From Armatimonadota bacterium (GTDB lineage: Bacteria > Armatimonadota > Chthonomonadetes > Chthonomonadales > CAJBBX01): 36,973 nt of DNA. This document shows positions 1-8,316 of the stretch, one piece after another; the stretch's first letter is position 1; every line of letters starts with the position of its first letter. Location: assembly GCA_026392115.1 (NCBI GenBank), contig JAPLCQ010000034.1, forward strand, positions 1 to 36,973, given 5' to 3'. The position numbers were made by a program, and so were the translations under genes. Under the pieces are notes generated by a model that was not told where the DNA came from, made no database searches, and saw only the letters and a program-made list of their open reading frames with translations.

Positions 1-1
1 T

Positions 2-52
2 GGCGCGCAAGGACGGGACAGGGCTGACCGGCTGTCAAAGGAGGAAACATGA
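2..52 (+). CDS. possible C-terminal end of an upstream gene (partial)
   Basis: A reading frame is open from the left edge and stops at a TGA at 50-52 that overlaps the ATG of the next gene as ATGA. Its 16 residues (ending in SKEET) are too few to identify. The only support is the overlap, which is typical of translational coupling. The frame may be open by chance. Confidence 0.2.
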   Translation, partial: GAQGRDRADRLSKEET

Positions 53-870
53 GCATCACCATCGAACCGCTGTCGCCCTTTGTCGGCGCGGAGATATGCG
101 GCATCGACCCGCGCCTGCCCCTGGACTACTACCTCGACCTCCTGCGCGCCGCCAAGCGAGCCCGACCGGACGCCTGCGTCAAGGCGTTCACGGCCGTGGA
201 GATCGACCAGATCGCCCGCGTCGCCGGCCGGACCGTACCCAAGACCCTCGAACTGCTGATGGAGGCCGGTCTGGGCGCGGTGCCCGGCGGCGGCGCCGAG
301 GTCTTGTCCGATCGCGTGCACGGCCTGCTCCACCCCAACAAGCTGACGCCGAGCCAGTGGATCGGCATCTCCCGGCAGGTGGCGGCGGCGGGCTTGCCGC
401 AGTACGCCACGATGCTGTTCGGGCATGTGGAGACGGCGGAGGAGCGGGTGGACCACCTGCTGGCCCTTCGCGCGCTTCAGGACGAGACCGGACACCTGCT
501 GGCCCTGACCCCGCTGGCGTTCCACCCGGAGGGCACCTACCTGTCGCACCTGCCTGCCCCGACGGGAATGGACGATCTCCGCATGGCCGCCGTGTCCCGC
601 GCCCTGCTGGACAACGTGGCGCACATCAAGTCGTTCTGGGTCATGAGCACGGTTCAGGTCTCGCAGATTTCGCTCTGGTACGGCGCCGACGACATCGACG
701 GCACCGTGCAGGAGTACGAGATCACTTTCCCCGAGGGCCGCCTGGGCCACACCTCGCAAAGCCTCTCCCGCACAGAGCTGGAGGCGCTGATTATCGAGGC
801 GGGCCGCATGCCCGTGGAGCGCGACACGCTCTACCGGCCCGTTGCGCCGGTGGAGGCCCGCAATGGGTGA
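49..870 (+). CDS. mqnE: MqnE-like (aminofutalosine synthase) C-terminal part with a TauD-like N-terminus; radical-SAM domain missing
   Basis: From about residue 27 to the end (273 aa) the protein reads as the C-terminal two-thirds of MqnE, the radical-SAM enzyme that makes aminofutalosine in the futalosine menaquinone pathway. Visible family signatures are YYLDLLR, KAFTAVEI, the PGGGAE loop, DETG and FHPEGT. Residues 1-20 (MSITIEPLSP FVGAEICGID) do not belong to MqnE; they look like the start of a TauD/TfdA dioxygenase. The two meet in PRLPLD, which fits both families (bases about 106-126). The CxxxCxxC motif that holds the [4Fe-4S] cluster is absent, and the protein is about 100 residues shorter than usual MqnE, so it should not work as a radical-SAM enzyme. 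The start has a strong Shine-Dalgarno (AAAGGAGGAAAC). The stop overlaps the mqnC start by 8 bases. It is a chimera by deletion or an assembly join; I cannot tell which. Confidence 0.8.
   Translation: MSITIEPLSPFVGAEICGIDPRLPLDYYLDLLRAAKRARPDACVKAFTAVEIDQIARVAGRTVPKTLELLMEAGLGAVPGGGAEVLSDRVHGLLHPNKLTPSQWIGISRQVAAAGLPQYATMLFGHVETAEERVDHLLALRALQDETGHLLALTPLAFHPEGTYLSHLPAPTGMDDLRMAAVSRALLDNVAHIKSFWVMSTVQVSQISLWYGADDIDGTVQEYEITFPEGRLGHTSQSLSRTELEALIIEAGRMPVERDTLYRPVAPVEARNG
852..856 (+). promoter_or_regulatory. ribosome binding site of mqnC
   Basis: GGAGG lies six bases before the ATG at 863, inside the end of the preceding gene. It favours 863 over the TTG at 842 as the mqnC start. Confidence 0.6.
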
Positions 871-1966
871 ACTGCAACCGCGTAGCGGCTCCCTTGGCGA
901 CGCCCTCGCCCGTGCGGCGAACGGAGGGCGGCTGACCGCCGACGAGTGCCTGGCGGCGGCCCAGAGCGCCGACCTGCTGCAACTAGCCGCCGCAGCCGAT
1001 GCCGTGCGCCGGCGGCTGAACCCGGCGCAGGTCGTCACCTACGTGGTCGGCCGCAACGTCAACTACACCAACGTCTGCTGGGTGCGGTGCAAGTTTTGCG
1101 CGTTCTACCGCGTGCCCGGCTCCGACGCCGGCTATGTGCTCCCGCTGGAGGCCATCCTTCAGAAGATCGAGGAGATGGTCGACGCGGGCGGCGCCGAAGT
1201 GCTCCTGCAGGGCGGCCTCAACCCCTCGCTCAAGATCGACTGGTTCGAGGAGCTCTTCCGAACCGTGAAGCGGCGCTTCGCCGGCAAGACGGTCACGCTT
1301 CATGCCCTATCGCCTGCCGAGGCGATCTATATCGCCCGGATCAGCCGCCTGACCCTATCGGAGACACTCGGCCGCCTGCGGGCGTCCGGCCTGGACAGCA
1401 TGCCCGGCGGCGGCGCCGAGATTCTGACCGACCGCGTTCGGCACGCGATCTCGCCCTATAAGGACACTGCCGACGAGTGGATCGACTGCATGCGCGTCGC
1501 ACACGGCCTCGGCATCCGGACCACGGCAACGATGATGTACGGCTCCATCGACACCTGGGAGGACCGCGTCGAGCACCTGATGCGGCTCCGCGACCTCCAG
1601 GATGAGACCGGCGGCTTCACGGCCTTCATCCCCTGGTCGTTCCAGCCGGACGGCACCGAGCTGGGCGGCTCGCGGGCCAGCGCCGTCGACTACCTGCGCA
1701 CCGTGGCCGTTTCGAGGCTGGCGCTGGACAACGTGCCGCACCTGCAGGCGTCGTGGGTGACCCAGGGGCCCCGCGTGGCGCAGATCGCCCTGGGCTACGG
1801 ATTGGACGACTTCGGCTCAACCATGATGGAAGAGAACGTGGTCTCTGCCGCGGGTTGCCGGTTCACCATGCCCATTGAGGAGCTGGAACGGCAGATTCGA
1901 GCGGCGGGATATGAGCCGATTCGCCGAACCACCCAGTACGAGCCCATATTCGGTCCCAAAGCCTGA
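863..1966 (+). CDS. mqnC: cyclic dehypoxanthine futalosine synthase MqnC
   Basis: Radical-SAM enzyme that closes the spiro ring of dehypoxanthine futalosine in menaquinone biosynthesis. The 367-aa product has an intact cluster motif (C72, C76, C79 in CWVRCKFC), then LLQGGLNP, a PGGGAEI loop near residue 180, DETGGF, and a C-terminal QIALGYGLDDFGSTMMEENV segment typical of MqnC. Length is normal. The ATG at 863 is preceded by GGAGG and overlaps the stop of the mqnE-like gene, so the two are translationally coupled. MqnE and MqnC are paralogues, so the shared PGGGAE/DETG motifs are expected. mqnD lies 5.3 kb away on the opposite strand. Confidence 0.93.
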   Translation: MGELQPRSGSLGDALARAANGGRLTADECLAAAQSADLLQLAAAADAVRRRLNPAQVVTYVVGRNVNYTNVCWVRCKFCAFYRVPGSDAGYVLPLEAILQKIEEMVDAGGAEVLLQGGLNPSLKIDWFEELFRTVKRRFAGKTVTLHALSPAEAIYIARISRLTLSETLGRLRASGLDSMPGGGAEILTDRVRHAISPYKDTADEWIDCMRVAHGLGIRTTATMMYGSIDTWEDRVEHLMRLRDLQDETGGFTAFIPWSFQPDGTELGGSRASAVDYLRTVAVSRLALDNVPHLQASWVTQGPRVAQIALGYGLDDFGSTMMEENVVSAAGCRFTMPIEELERQIRAAGYEPIRRTTQYEPIFGPKA

Positions 1967-2020
1967 AACATGGAGGTGGGTCTGAAGCGTCTGTAGAGGT
2001 ACAGCAAGCGAGGTGAGCCT

Positions 2021-3157
2021 ATGAGGGCGGCTATGAGCGTCCGCAGTTTCGAGCAGTGGTTCGGTGCGCTGGTCCTTCTCTGCATGACGGCGATGGGCAT
2101 CACCGCGGGCAGCGTCGTCCGGTGGCCGGCCTACGGCTCGCTCCCCAGCTTCGATCAGCTCTGCCAGACGTACCCCGTCTACCGTTCGTTCACCGTTGCC
2201 GCCTTCGGCATCATCGGCATCGTCAGCGGGGCTGTGCTCGGGCCCAAGCTGGGTGCGGCGCTGGTGCGGCTGGGCAACGCCATCGACCAGATGTCGGCGC
2301 GCGACAAGGTGGCGGCGGTCGTCGGCGTCCTGTTGGGCCTGTTGGTGACGGCCCCGGTCATGCTCCTGCTCCATGGGATATCCCGTTTCGGCGTCCTCAT
2401 CTCTCTGGTTTTGGGCGTGGCCTTCGTCTACCTGGGCGTTCGCTACGCCCTTGGTATGGGCGACCAGCTCTCGGCGCTCTTCTTCCCCCACGCCCGCCCC
2501 GAGCACGGCGCCCTGCCCGCGGTTGCGCCCACCTCGTGCAAGATACTCGACACCAACGTCATCATCGACGGGCGCATCGTCGACGTCTGCCGAGCGGGGT
2601 TCATCGAGGGGACGCTCTACGTGGCGGGCTTCGTCCTCGACGAACTCCAGCACATCGCCGATGCCGCCGATCCCCAACGGCGGGCCCGCGGCCGGCGCGG
2701 CCTCGACATGCTGGCCGAACTCCAGGCGGACTACCCCCTGCTCGTCCGCACGCTTGACCACTTCCTGCCCGATCGAGCGCCTCGCGAGGTTGATGGGCGC
2801 CTCGTGGTGCTGGCCAAGCGCCTGAACGGCACGATCGTCACCAACGACTTCAACCTCAACAAGGTCGCGTCGCTACAGGGCGTCTCGGTGATGAACATCA
2901 ATGAGCTCGCCAACGCCCTCAAGGCTGTGATGCTTCCCGGCGAGGAGATGCGCGTGAGCGTGATCCGCGAAGGGAAGGAACCGAACCAGGGCGTAGCGTA
3001 TCTAGACGACGGGACCATGATCGTCATCGATGATGGCCGCAAGCACATCGGCGCAGATGTGGAGGTCACCGTGACCAGCGCACTCCAGACCTCTGCCGGC
3101 AAGATGGTCTTCGCGCGGCTCAAGCCCAGGCTCGAGCGCGCCAGAGACGCGGAATGA
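2021..3157 (+). CDS. YacL-type membrane protein with PIN and TRAM domains
   Basis: Four hydrophobic segments (about residues 13-33, 54-73, 96-118 and 124-142) anchor a cytoplasmic PIN domain that begins at KILDTNVIIDGRI (acidic D177, D183). It continues with LDELQHIAD and TNDFNLNKVA, which carry further acidic metal ligands of the PIN nuclease fold. A C-terminal TRAM-like RNA-binding segment (about 310-370) follows. This is the architecture of Bacillus YacL. The biochemical target is not established, but the PIN fold suggests an RNase. The start at 2021 has GAGGTGA four bases upstream; an ATG at 2033 is possible. The stop overlaps ispDF as ATGA. The yacL-ispD-ispF order is also seen in Bacillus, which supports orthology. 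Confidence 0.88.
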   Translation: MRAAMSVRSFEQWFGALVLLCMTAMGITAGSVVRWPAYGSLPSFDQLCQTYPVYRSFTVAAFGIIGIVSGAVLGPKLGAALVRLGNAIDQMSARDKVAAVVGVLLGLLVTAPVMLLLHGISRFGVLISLVLGVAFVYLGVRYALGMGDQLSALFFPHARPEHGALPAVAPTSCKILDTNVIIDGRIVDVCRAGFIEGTLYVAGFVLDELQHIADAADPQRRARGRRGLDMLAELQADYPLLVRTLDHFLPDRAPREVDGRLVVLAKRLNGTIVTNDFNLNKVASLQGVSVMNINELANALKAVMLPGEEMRVSVIREGKEPNQGVAYLDDGTMIVIDDGRKHIGADVEVTVTSALQTSAGKMVFARLKPRLERARDAE

Positions 3158-4323
3158 CCGTTGCCGCCATCGTCCCGGCGGCGGGCCGGGGCGCGCGATT
3201 CGGCGGCCCTGAGAACAAGATCTGGGTCGACATAGGGGGTCGGCCCCTGATCCAGTGGACGCTCAGGGCGCTGGAGACGCATCCGGGCATCGACAGCCTC
3301 GTCATCGTCGGGGCGCCCGATGAGCTGGACCGCCTCCGCGACGCCGCGGCGGCTCCGGCCAAACCGACGCGGATCGTCGCAGGGGGCGCCACGCGGGCCG
3401 AGTCTGTGCTGCGCGGGCTTGAGAGCCTCGACGCCGGCGTTCAAACGGTGTTGGTACACGACGCCGCGCGACCGGCCGTGCCGCCGGACCTCATCGACCG
3501 CGTGCTGGCCGGTGTCCGCAGCCATGGCGCCGCGATCCCCGGCATGCCCTGTACGGACACGGCCAAGGTTTGCGACCCGCAGGGCCGCGTTGAGGCCACG
3601 CTGGACCGTTCGCGGATCGCCCTGGTCCAGACGCCGCAGGGCTGCCGCCGCGACCTGCTCGAACGGGCCTACCGCGTTGCCGGAGCCGCCGCCAACGGAA
3701 CGACCGACGAGGCGTCGCTGCTGGAGCGTGCCGACATACCGGTGCATGTCGTGGCGGGCGACGCCGCCAACGTCAAGGTGACCCTGCTGGCGGACCTAGC
3801 CGCGGTGAGGCGGGCGCTGATCGGCCGCGGGTCCGGCGAGGTCCGGACGGGTCTCGGTTACGACGTGCACCGCCTCGCGTCCGGGCGTGAGCTCTGGCTG
3901 GGCGGCGTGCGCATAGAGCATGACCAGGGGCTCGAAGGGCATTCGGACGCCGACGTGGTGGTCCACGCCGTCTGCGACGCACTCCTGGGCGCGGCAGGTC
4001 TGGGCGACATCGGCCTGCTCTTCCCGCCGGGCGATCCGGCACACCGAAACCGGCGCAGCACCGAGTTTCTGGCCGAAATCGGACCCAGGCTACGGGCGGC
4101 GGGATGGCTGGTGACGAACATCGACGCGGCGGTGCTGGCCGAGGCGCCCCGGCTGGCCCCGCATCGAACCGCCATGGCCGAGGCCATGGCGCAGGCGCTG
4201 GAACTCGAAGCGAAGCGGATCAGTATTAAAGCCACTACATCGGAGGGACTGGGCCCCGTGGGTCGCCGAGAGGGTATCGGTTGCTGGGCCGTAGCGACCC
4301 TGCAGCGGGCCGAGGAGCAGTAG
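3154..4323 (+). CDS. ispDF: bifunctional IspD/IspF (MEP isoprenoid pathway)
   Basis: A 389-aa fusion of two MEP-pathway enzymes. Residues 1 to about 228 are IspD (CDP-ME synthesis): PAAGRGARFGG nucleotide loop, VHDAARP at 101-107, VQTPQG at 158-163 and TDEASLL. Residues about 230-389 are IspF (MEcPP synthase): GLGYDVHRL with metal ligands D237 and H239, GHSDADVVVH ending in H271, and KATTSEGLG near the end. The usual IspD PKQ after the glycine loop is replaced by NKIW, keeping the lysine. The two halves are directly fused with no IspE between them. The start overlaps the PIN-TRAM stop by four bases, so the genes are one transcription unit. Confidence 0.95.
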   Translation: MTVAAIVPAAGRGARFGGPENKIWVDIGGRPLIQWTLRALETHPGIDSLVIVGAPDELDRLRDAAAAPAKPTRIVAGGATRAESVLRGLESLDAGVQTVLVHDAARPAVPPDLIDRVLAGVRSHGAAIPGMPCTDTAKVCDPQGRVEATLDRSRIALVQTPQGCRRDLLERAYRVAGAAANGTTDEASLLERADIPVHVVAGDAANVKVTLLADLAAVRRALIGRGSGEVRTGLGYDVHRLASGRELWLGGVRIEHDQGLEGHSDADVVVHAVCDALLGAAGLGDIGLLFPPGDPAHRNRRSTEFLAEIGPRLRAAGWLVTNIDAAVLAEAPRLAPHRTAMAEAMAQALELEAKRISIKATTSEGLGPVGRREGIGCWAVATLQRAEEQ

Positions 4324-4343
4324 CACCGTACATTCTGCAGCAC

Positions 4344-4350
4344 AGGAGGT
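4344..4350 (+). promoter_or_regulatory. ribosome binding site of hpf
   Basis: AGGAGGT sits five bases before the ATG at 4356. It fixes this as the hpf start rather than upstream in-frame codons inside ispDF. Confidence 0.75.
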
Positions 4351-4355
4351 TCACG

Positions 4356-4898
4356 ATGGAAGCCAGGATCGCGCTGAAGGGCAAGCATGGGGGTGTGCCG
4401 GACACGGTGACGGAGTATGCGGAGCGCAAGCTGTCGAAGCTTGAGCGCCTGTTCCACCGTCCGCCTACCGTTGAGTTGCTGGGCACCTACGAGCGCGGCC
4501 AGTACGTCGTTGAGCTGAACGTCGATGGTGACGGCATCTTCCTTCGCAGCGAGGAACGGTGTCCCGAGTTGCACGCCGCCATCGACAACGTGACCGCCAA
4601 GCTGGACCGGCAGGTCAAGCGCTTCAAAGATCGAGTGCGTCACGACCACCGCAAGCCCGTCCGAGACGTGAACGACGCCGATGCGGCCCCGACGGTCGAC
4701 GACGACGAGCCGTTCGAGCCGAAGATCGCCCGGCGCAAGCACTACGTCATGAAGCCCATGCTGCCCGAGGAGGCGGCGCTCCAGCTCGAGATGATCGACC
4801 ATCCGTTCTTCGTCTTCCGCAACCTCGAGACCGGTGATGTCTCCGTGATCTACCGCCGACGCGACGGCTCGTATGGCCTGATCGAGCCGGGCGCCTAG
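4356..4898 (+). CDS. hpf: ribosome hibernation-promoting factor, long form
   Basis: 180 aa. The N-terminal S30AE/YfiA domain (residues 1 to about 100; VTEYAERKLSKLERLF, then VELNVDGDGIFLRSEE) binds the decoding region of the 30S subunit. A short acidic linker (DADAAPTVDDDEPFEP) leads to a C-terminal dimerisation domain (KPMLPEEAALQLEMIDHPFFVFRN, then VIYRRRDGSYGLIEP). The two-domain long form lets one protein make 100S ribosome dimers in stationary phase. The gene has an optimal Shine-Dalgarno, stronger than those of its neighbours, and starts 32 bases after ispDF. Confidence 0.94.
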   Translation: MEARIALKGKHGGVPDTVTEYAERKLSKLERLFHRPPTVELLGTYERGQYVVELNVDGDGIFLRSEERCPELHAAIDNVTAKLDRQVKRFKDRVRHDHRKPVRDVNDADAAPTVDDDEPFEPKIARRKHYVMKPMLPEEAALQLEMIDHPFFVFRNLETGDVSVIYRRRDGSYGLIEPGA

Positions 4899-5897
4899 AT
4901 GCAGCCCAGCCGCGTGACGCAGTCGCCGCCGCTGGTGGCGTGCCTTGGCGAAGCCCTCATCGACTTCGTGTCACTCGAGGCGGGCGTGACCGTCTCTGAT
5001 GCTCCCGGCTTCGTCAAGGCGGCCGGCGGCGCTCCTGCCAACGTGGCTGTTGGGGTGGCCCGGCTCGGCGGCCGGGCCGCCTTCCTCGGCAAGGTGGGCG
5101 CCGACCCGTTCGGCCGCCACATCCGCGACGTGTTGACCCAATCCGGCGTCGATACAAGCGGGCTCATGCTCGACCCGGAGAGCCGCACGGGGCTGGCGTT
5201 CGTCTCGATCCAGGCCGACGGAGAACGGGACTTCGCCTTCTGGCGCAATCCGAGCGCCGACATGCTGCATCGCCCGGACGAGTTACCGACAGCGTTGCTT
5301 GCCGAGTGCGATGCCTACCACTTTGGGAGCATCAGCCTCATCCAGGAGCCGTCGCGTTCCGCCACGCTGCAGGCAGCCGCCATCGCGCGCGGGGCGGGAG
5401 CCCTGATCTCGTTTGACCCGAACCTGCGGCCGGCGCTCTGGCCCGACCTCGCGACCGCCCGCGGCGCCATGTTGGACGCGATCCCCTACTGCGATGTCCT
5501 GAAGGTGAGCCAGGAGGAGGGCGAGTTCCTCACGGGCGCGTCGAGTGTGAGCGCGATGCTGGACGCGCTGCTGGGCCTGGGTGTGCGGCGACTGGTGGCC
5601 GTCACCATGGGAGCCGACGGCTGTGCGTGGCGCGCGACCGACGGCGCCGGCGGGCGAGCGACACCGCCGACCGTGACGCCCGTCGATACCACGGGCGCGG
5701 GCGACGGATTCGTGGCGGGTATGCTGGTGAGGCTGGCCGCGGCACGGCACAGCGACTGGCCGTCCTCGGAGCTTGCCGGGGTCTTCGCCTTCGCCAACGC
5801 CGTGGGAGCGCTGGCCACCACGGGCAAGGGCGCCATCCCGGCCCTTCCGAGCCTTGCCGACGTAAACGAGCTGATGGCCGCACCACGACCAAGATAA
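4899..5897 (+). CDS. PfkB-family sugar kinase, probably fructokinase
   Basis: 332-aa ribokinase-fold enzyme. Signature 1 is AAGGAPANVAVGVARLG (near residue 42) and signature 2 is DTTGAGDGFVAGML (near residue 263), with the catalytic aspartate in GAGD. The opening GEALIDF and the FRNPSADM-like segment (FWRNPSADML) are common in bacterial fructokinases, so fructose is the likely substrate; other sugars cannot be excluded. The ATG follows the hpf stop with no spacer and no clear Shine-Dalgarno, which suggests translation coupled to hpf. pfkA follows 18 bases later, so fructose 6-phosphate formed here could feed directly into glycolysis. Confidence 0.85.
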   Translation: MQPSRVTQSPPLVACLGEALIDFVSLEAGVTVSDAPGFVKAAGGAPANVAVGVARLGGRAAFLGKVGADPFGRHIRDVLTQSGVDTSGLMLDPESRTGLAFVSIQADGERDFAFWRNPSADMLHRPDELPTALLAECDAYHFGSISLIQEPSRSATLQAAAIARGAGALISFDPNLRPALWPDLATARGAMLDAIPYCDVLKVSQEEGEFLTGASSVSAMLDALLGLGVRRLVAVTMGADGCAWRATDGAGGRATPPTVTPVDTTGAGDGFVAGMLVRLAAARHSDWPSSELAGVFAFANAVGALATTGKGAIPALPSLADVNELMAAPRPR

Positions 5898-5915
5898 CGG
5901 AGCCAGGGGAACACC

Positions 5916-6878
5916 ATGCGCATAGGCGTACTCACCAGCGGCGGCGACGCACCGGGCATGAACGCGGCCGTTCGCGCCGTCGTCCGAACCGTGATCGCCA
6001 GGGGCGGCGAGGCTGTCGGGATCGAGCGGGGCTACCATGGCCTGGTGGATGACCACGTCATACCCCTGAGCCTCCACTCAGTTAGTGGGATCATCGACCA
6101 GGGCGGCACAATCCTGAAGACCGCACGGTGTGAGCAGTTCAAGACGCCGGAGGGGCAGGCCGCGGCCGCAGCCACCATCGCGCGCAACGGGATCGAGGGA
6201 ATCGCGATCGTCGGCGGCGACGGCTCCTACCGGGGCGCGCTGGCCCTGAACAAGACCTGCGGGGCGCACGTCATCGGCCTCCCAGGAACCATCGACAACG
6301 ATATCCCCGGTACGCTCTACACCATCGGGTTCGACACGGCCGTCAACACGGCGCTGGAGGCCATTGACCGCATCCGCGACACATCCGAGTCGCACGACCG
6401 CGTCTTCGTGGTCGAGGTGATGGGCCGCGCCGACGGGTCCATCGCCATGGAGGTCGCCCTGGCGGGCGGAGCCGAGGCGGTCATTACGCCGGAGCGCCGC
6501 GTCGAGATGGTGGAGCTGTGCCGGCGCATCCAGGCCTGGCGCGAGCGGGGCAAGATGTCCTGCATCGTGGTTGTGGCCGAAGGGGCCGCTGGCGGGGCTG
6601 CCGTGGGCGCGACGATCACGCAGGTCACGGGGATCGAGACCCGCGTTTCGGTGTTGGGCCACATCCAGCGCGGCGGATCACCCACCGCCCGCGACCGATC
6701 GCTCGCCACCCGCATGGGCGTCTGCGCCGCGGACCTGCTCCTTGCCGGCAGCACCAATCTCATGGTGGGCGTGGACGAAGGCGGCGCCACGGTCACCCAC
6801 CCGCTGGAGGAGATCCTGCAGCAGGAGCACAAGCTGGACGCCTCGCTGTTCGACGTGCTGGAAGTAACGGCCACTTGA
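5916..6878 (+). CDS. pfkA: ATP-dependent 6-phosphofructokinase
   Basis: 320 aa, the usual bacterial length. It phosphorylates fructose 6-phosphate to fructose 1,6-bisphosphate. Visible motifs are the ATP loop TSGGDAPGMNAAVR, GGDGSYRGA (glycine after GGD, which favours ATP over PPi), the catalytic PGTIDNDI, the substrate segment VVEVMGRADG, and LGHIQRGGSPTARDR near the C-terminus. A modest Shine-Dalgarno (AGGGGA) precedes the ATG. It lies just downstream of a PfkB kinase, so the pair forms a small sugar-catabolism unit. Confidence 0.95.
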   Translation: MRIGVLTSGGDAPGMNAAVRAVVRTVIARGGEAVGIERGYHGLVDDHVIPLSLHSVSGIIDQGGTILKTARCEQFKTPEGQAAAAATIARNGIEGIAIVGGDGSYRGALALNKTCGAHVIGLPGTIDNDIPGTLYTIGFDTAVNTALEAIDRIRDTSESHDRVFVVEVMGRADGSIAMEVALAGGAEAVITPERRVEMVELCRRIQAWRERGKMSCIVVVAEGAAGGAAVGATITQVTGIETRVSVLGHIQRGGSPTARDRSLATRMGVCAADLLLAGSTNLMVGVDEGGATVTHPLEEILQQEHKLDASLFDVLEVTAT

Positions 6879-6906
6879 CGCAGCCGAAGGGCGCCGGGAG
6901 CCCGCC

Positions 6907-7233
6907 GTGAGGATCGACGAGTTCCGCAAGGCGGTTCGCCAGGAGTTCGGCAAGCGGCTGGAGCACGCCACTCCGGCCAACGTGCGCGAATTCCTCGACA
7001 AGATGGGCGAGCGCGAGTTCGAGTCGCGAGGCAGCCGCCGCCGGATCGAGATCTGCGAGGAGCAGACCACCTACGAGAGCATCCTCAAGGACTTCTACGC
7101 CCGGGTCCTCGAGATGCCTCCCGAGGAGGGGATGATGCTCCTCTGGACGATGTCGTTCGAGATGTCCTTCGCCATGCTCGAGCACGACCTCTCGGAGCGG
7201 TTCGACCACCTCTTCGGCGAGGTGGCCGACTGA
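6907..7233 (+). CDS. small protein of unknown function
   Basis: A 108-aa, charged, probably soluble and largely helical protein (MRIDEFRKAVRQEFGKRL, with EEQTTYESILKDFYARV later). No catalytic motif, zinc site or membrane segment is visible, and I do not recognise the family. It starts with GTG, with GGGAG six bases upstream. Codon use matches its neighbours. It is the last gene of the + strand run and converges on mqnD; the two stop codons lie in the arms of one short inverted repeat. Confidence 0.7.
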   Translation: MRIDEFRKAVRQEFGKRLEHATPANVREFLDKMGEREFESRGSRRRIEICEEQTTYESILKDFYARVLEMPPEEGMMLLWTMSFEMSFAMLEHDLSERFDHLFGEVAD

Positions 7234-7245
7234 GGGCGCCTCAGT
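7229..7245. terminator. short inverted repeat spanning two convergent stop codons
   Basis: ACTGAGG (7229-7235) and CCTCAGT (7239-7245) form a perfect 7-bp stem with a 3-base loop. The TGA of the small + strand gene and the TGA of mqnD on the - strand each lie in one arm. There is no T-tract, so it is only a weak terminator candidate, but it would serve both directions. Confidence 0.35.
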
Positions 7246-8113
7246 CCACGAAGTCGATCTCGCCCACGCTGGGGGCCAGGCCGCGGTTCCGAGCTTCCTC
7301 CAGGAACAGGCGGATGCTCCGCTTGCCCGCCTCGCCCATGTCCACGGTCCAACTGTTCACGTACATACCCACGAACCGGTCGGCGGTGGCGGCGGGCATG
7401 TCGCGGGCAAACGTCAGCGCGTAGTCCAGAGCGTTCGAGCGCTGGTCCAGCCCGAGGACGATGCTTTTCTTGATGTCTCGCGAGATCGTGGCGGCCAGGT
7501 CGACGGCAAGGTCGCGCCGGATCGCGTTGACGCCGAGCGGCAACGGCAGGCCCGTCCGCTCCTTCCACCAGACCCCCAGGTCCACGGCAAGGCTCAGCCC
7601 CGCATCGGCATAGGTGAGCTGCCCCTCGTGGATGAGGAGGCCCGCATCGACCTCGCCGGCGATCACCGCTGGCATGATGGCGTCAAAGGGCATCACGCGG
7701 TAGCGCACGGCCCCTTCGCCCCCCGCGGTCCCCTCCTCCACCATGGGCTCGTCGAGGTAGAGCGAAAGGGCCAAGTAAGCGCTGGTCATGAGGCCCGGTA
7801 TAGCTACAACCTTGCCGCGCAGGTCTGCCGCAGCGGCGGGCCGCGCGGTAACGACCATGGGGCCGTAGCCGTCGCCCATGCTGGCGCCGTGAGTCAGGAT
7901 CGCGTACCGGTCGGCCACGTAGGCGTAGGCATGCACCGAGATCGCGGTTGTCTCCAGCAGGCCGTCGCGCGCCCATTCGTTGAGCGTCTGGATGTCCCGC
8001 AGCACATGCTCGTAGTCGATGCCCGGGGTCTGTACAGAGCCCGACGCGAGGCCGTAGAACATGAAGGCGTCATCGGAGTCGGGGCTGTGGCCAATGCGGA
8101 CGAGGGTGGACAT
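7241..8113 (-). CDS. mqnD: 1,4-dihydroxy-6-naphthoate synthase MqnD
   Basis: 290 aa. It converts cyclic dehypoxanthine futalosine, the MqnC product, to 1,4-dihydroxy-6-naphthoate. It has the periplasmic-binding-protein-like fold of the family: GHSPDSDDAFMFYGLA at the N-terminus, the VSVHAYAYV-like segment (ISVHAYAYVADRY), a YGPMVVTARP strand and LIHEGQLTYADAGL, which includes the conserved histidine region. It is separated from mqnC by six unrelated genes and lies on the opposite strand. The start has GGAAGG about ten bases upstream. Confidence 0.92.
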   Translation of the reverse strand: MSTLVRIGHSPDSDDAFMFYGLASGSVQTPGIDYEHVLRDIQTLNEWARDGLLETTAISVHAYAYVADRYAILTHGASMGDGYGPMVVTARPAAAADLRGKVVAIPGLMTSAYLALSLYLDEPMVEEGTAGGEGAVRYRVMPFDAIMPAVIAGEVDAGLLIHEGQLTYADAGLSLAVDLGVWWKERTGLPLPLGVNAIRRDLAVDLAATISRDIKKSIVLGLDQRSNALDYALTFARDMPAATADRFVGMYVNSWTVDMGEAGKRSIRLFLEEARNRGLAPSVGEIDFVD

Positions 8114-8316
8114 GATGCGGGCGCCTTCCAGCGGGGACGCGCGGGACGCGCGTCGGGATGTATCAGTCTACCAGCCGTTGCGAGCCGTGTAACCGCCACG
8201 GCCCCACGCGGGTTCCATCGGCAGCCATGCAAACGCTGGCCGGCGGATGGGAGCGCGGGGCACGCCGTGTGGCTGTAAACGAGGGCCTGGCGCTTGGTGT
8301 GGTACGCTCCTTGGCT
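8114..8316. other. intergenic region between mqnD and the ECF sigma operon
   Basis: About 200 bases between two divergent genes, so it should hold both promoters, but I find no convincing -35/-10 pair on either strand. A tandem 9-base duplication, GGGACGCGC twice, lies at 8134-8151. The + strand frame is open through it from an ATG at 8158, but the residues there do not resemble a sigma factor. Confidence 0.4.

Noticed and set aside
8158-8316. Longer N-terminus for the ECF sigma factor from the ATG at 8158
   Set aside because: The added residues do not resemble a sigma factor and have no Shine-Dalgarno; ECF proteins begin shortly before region 2.
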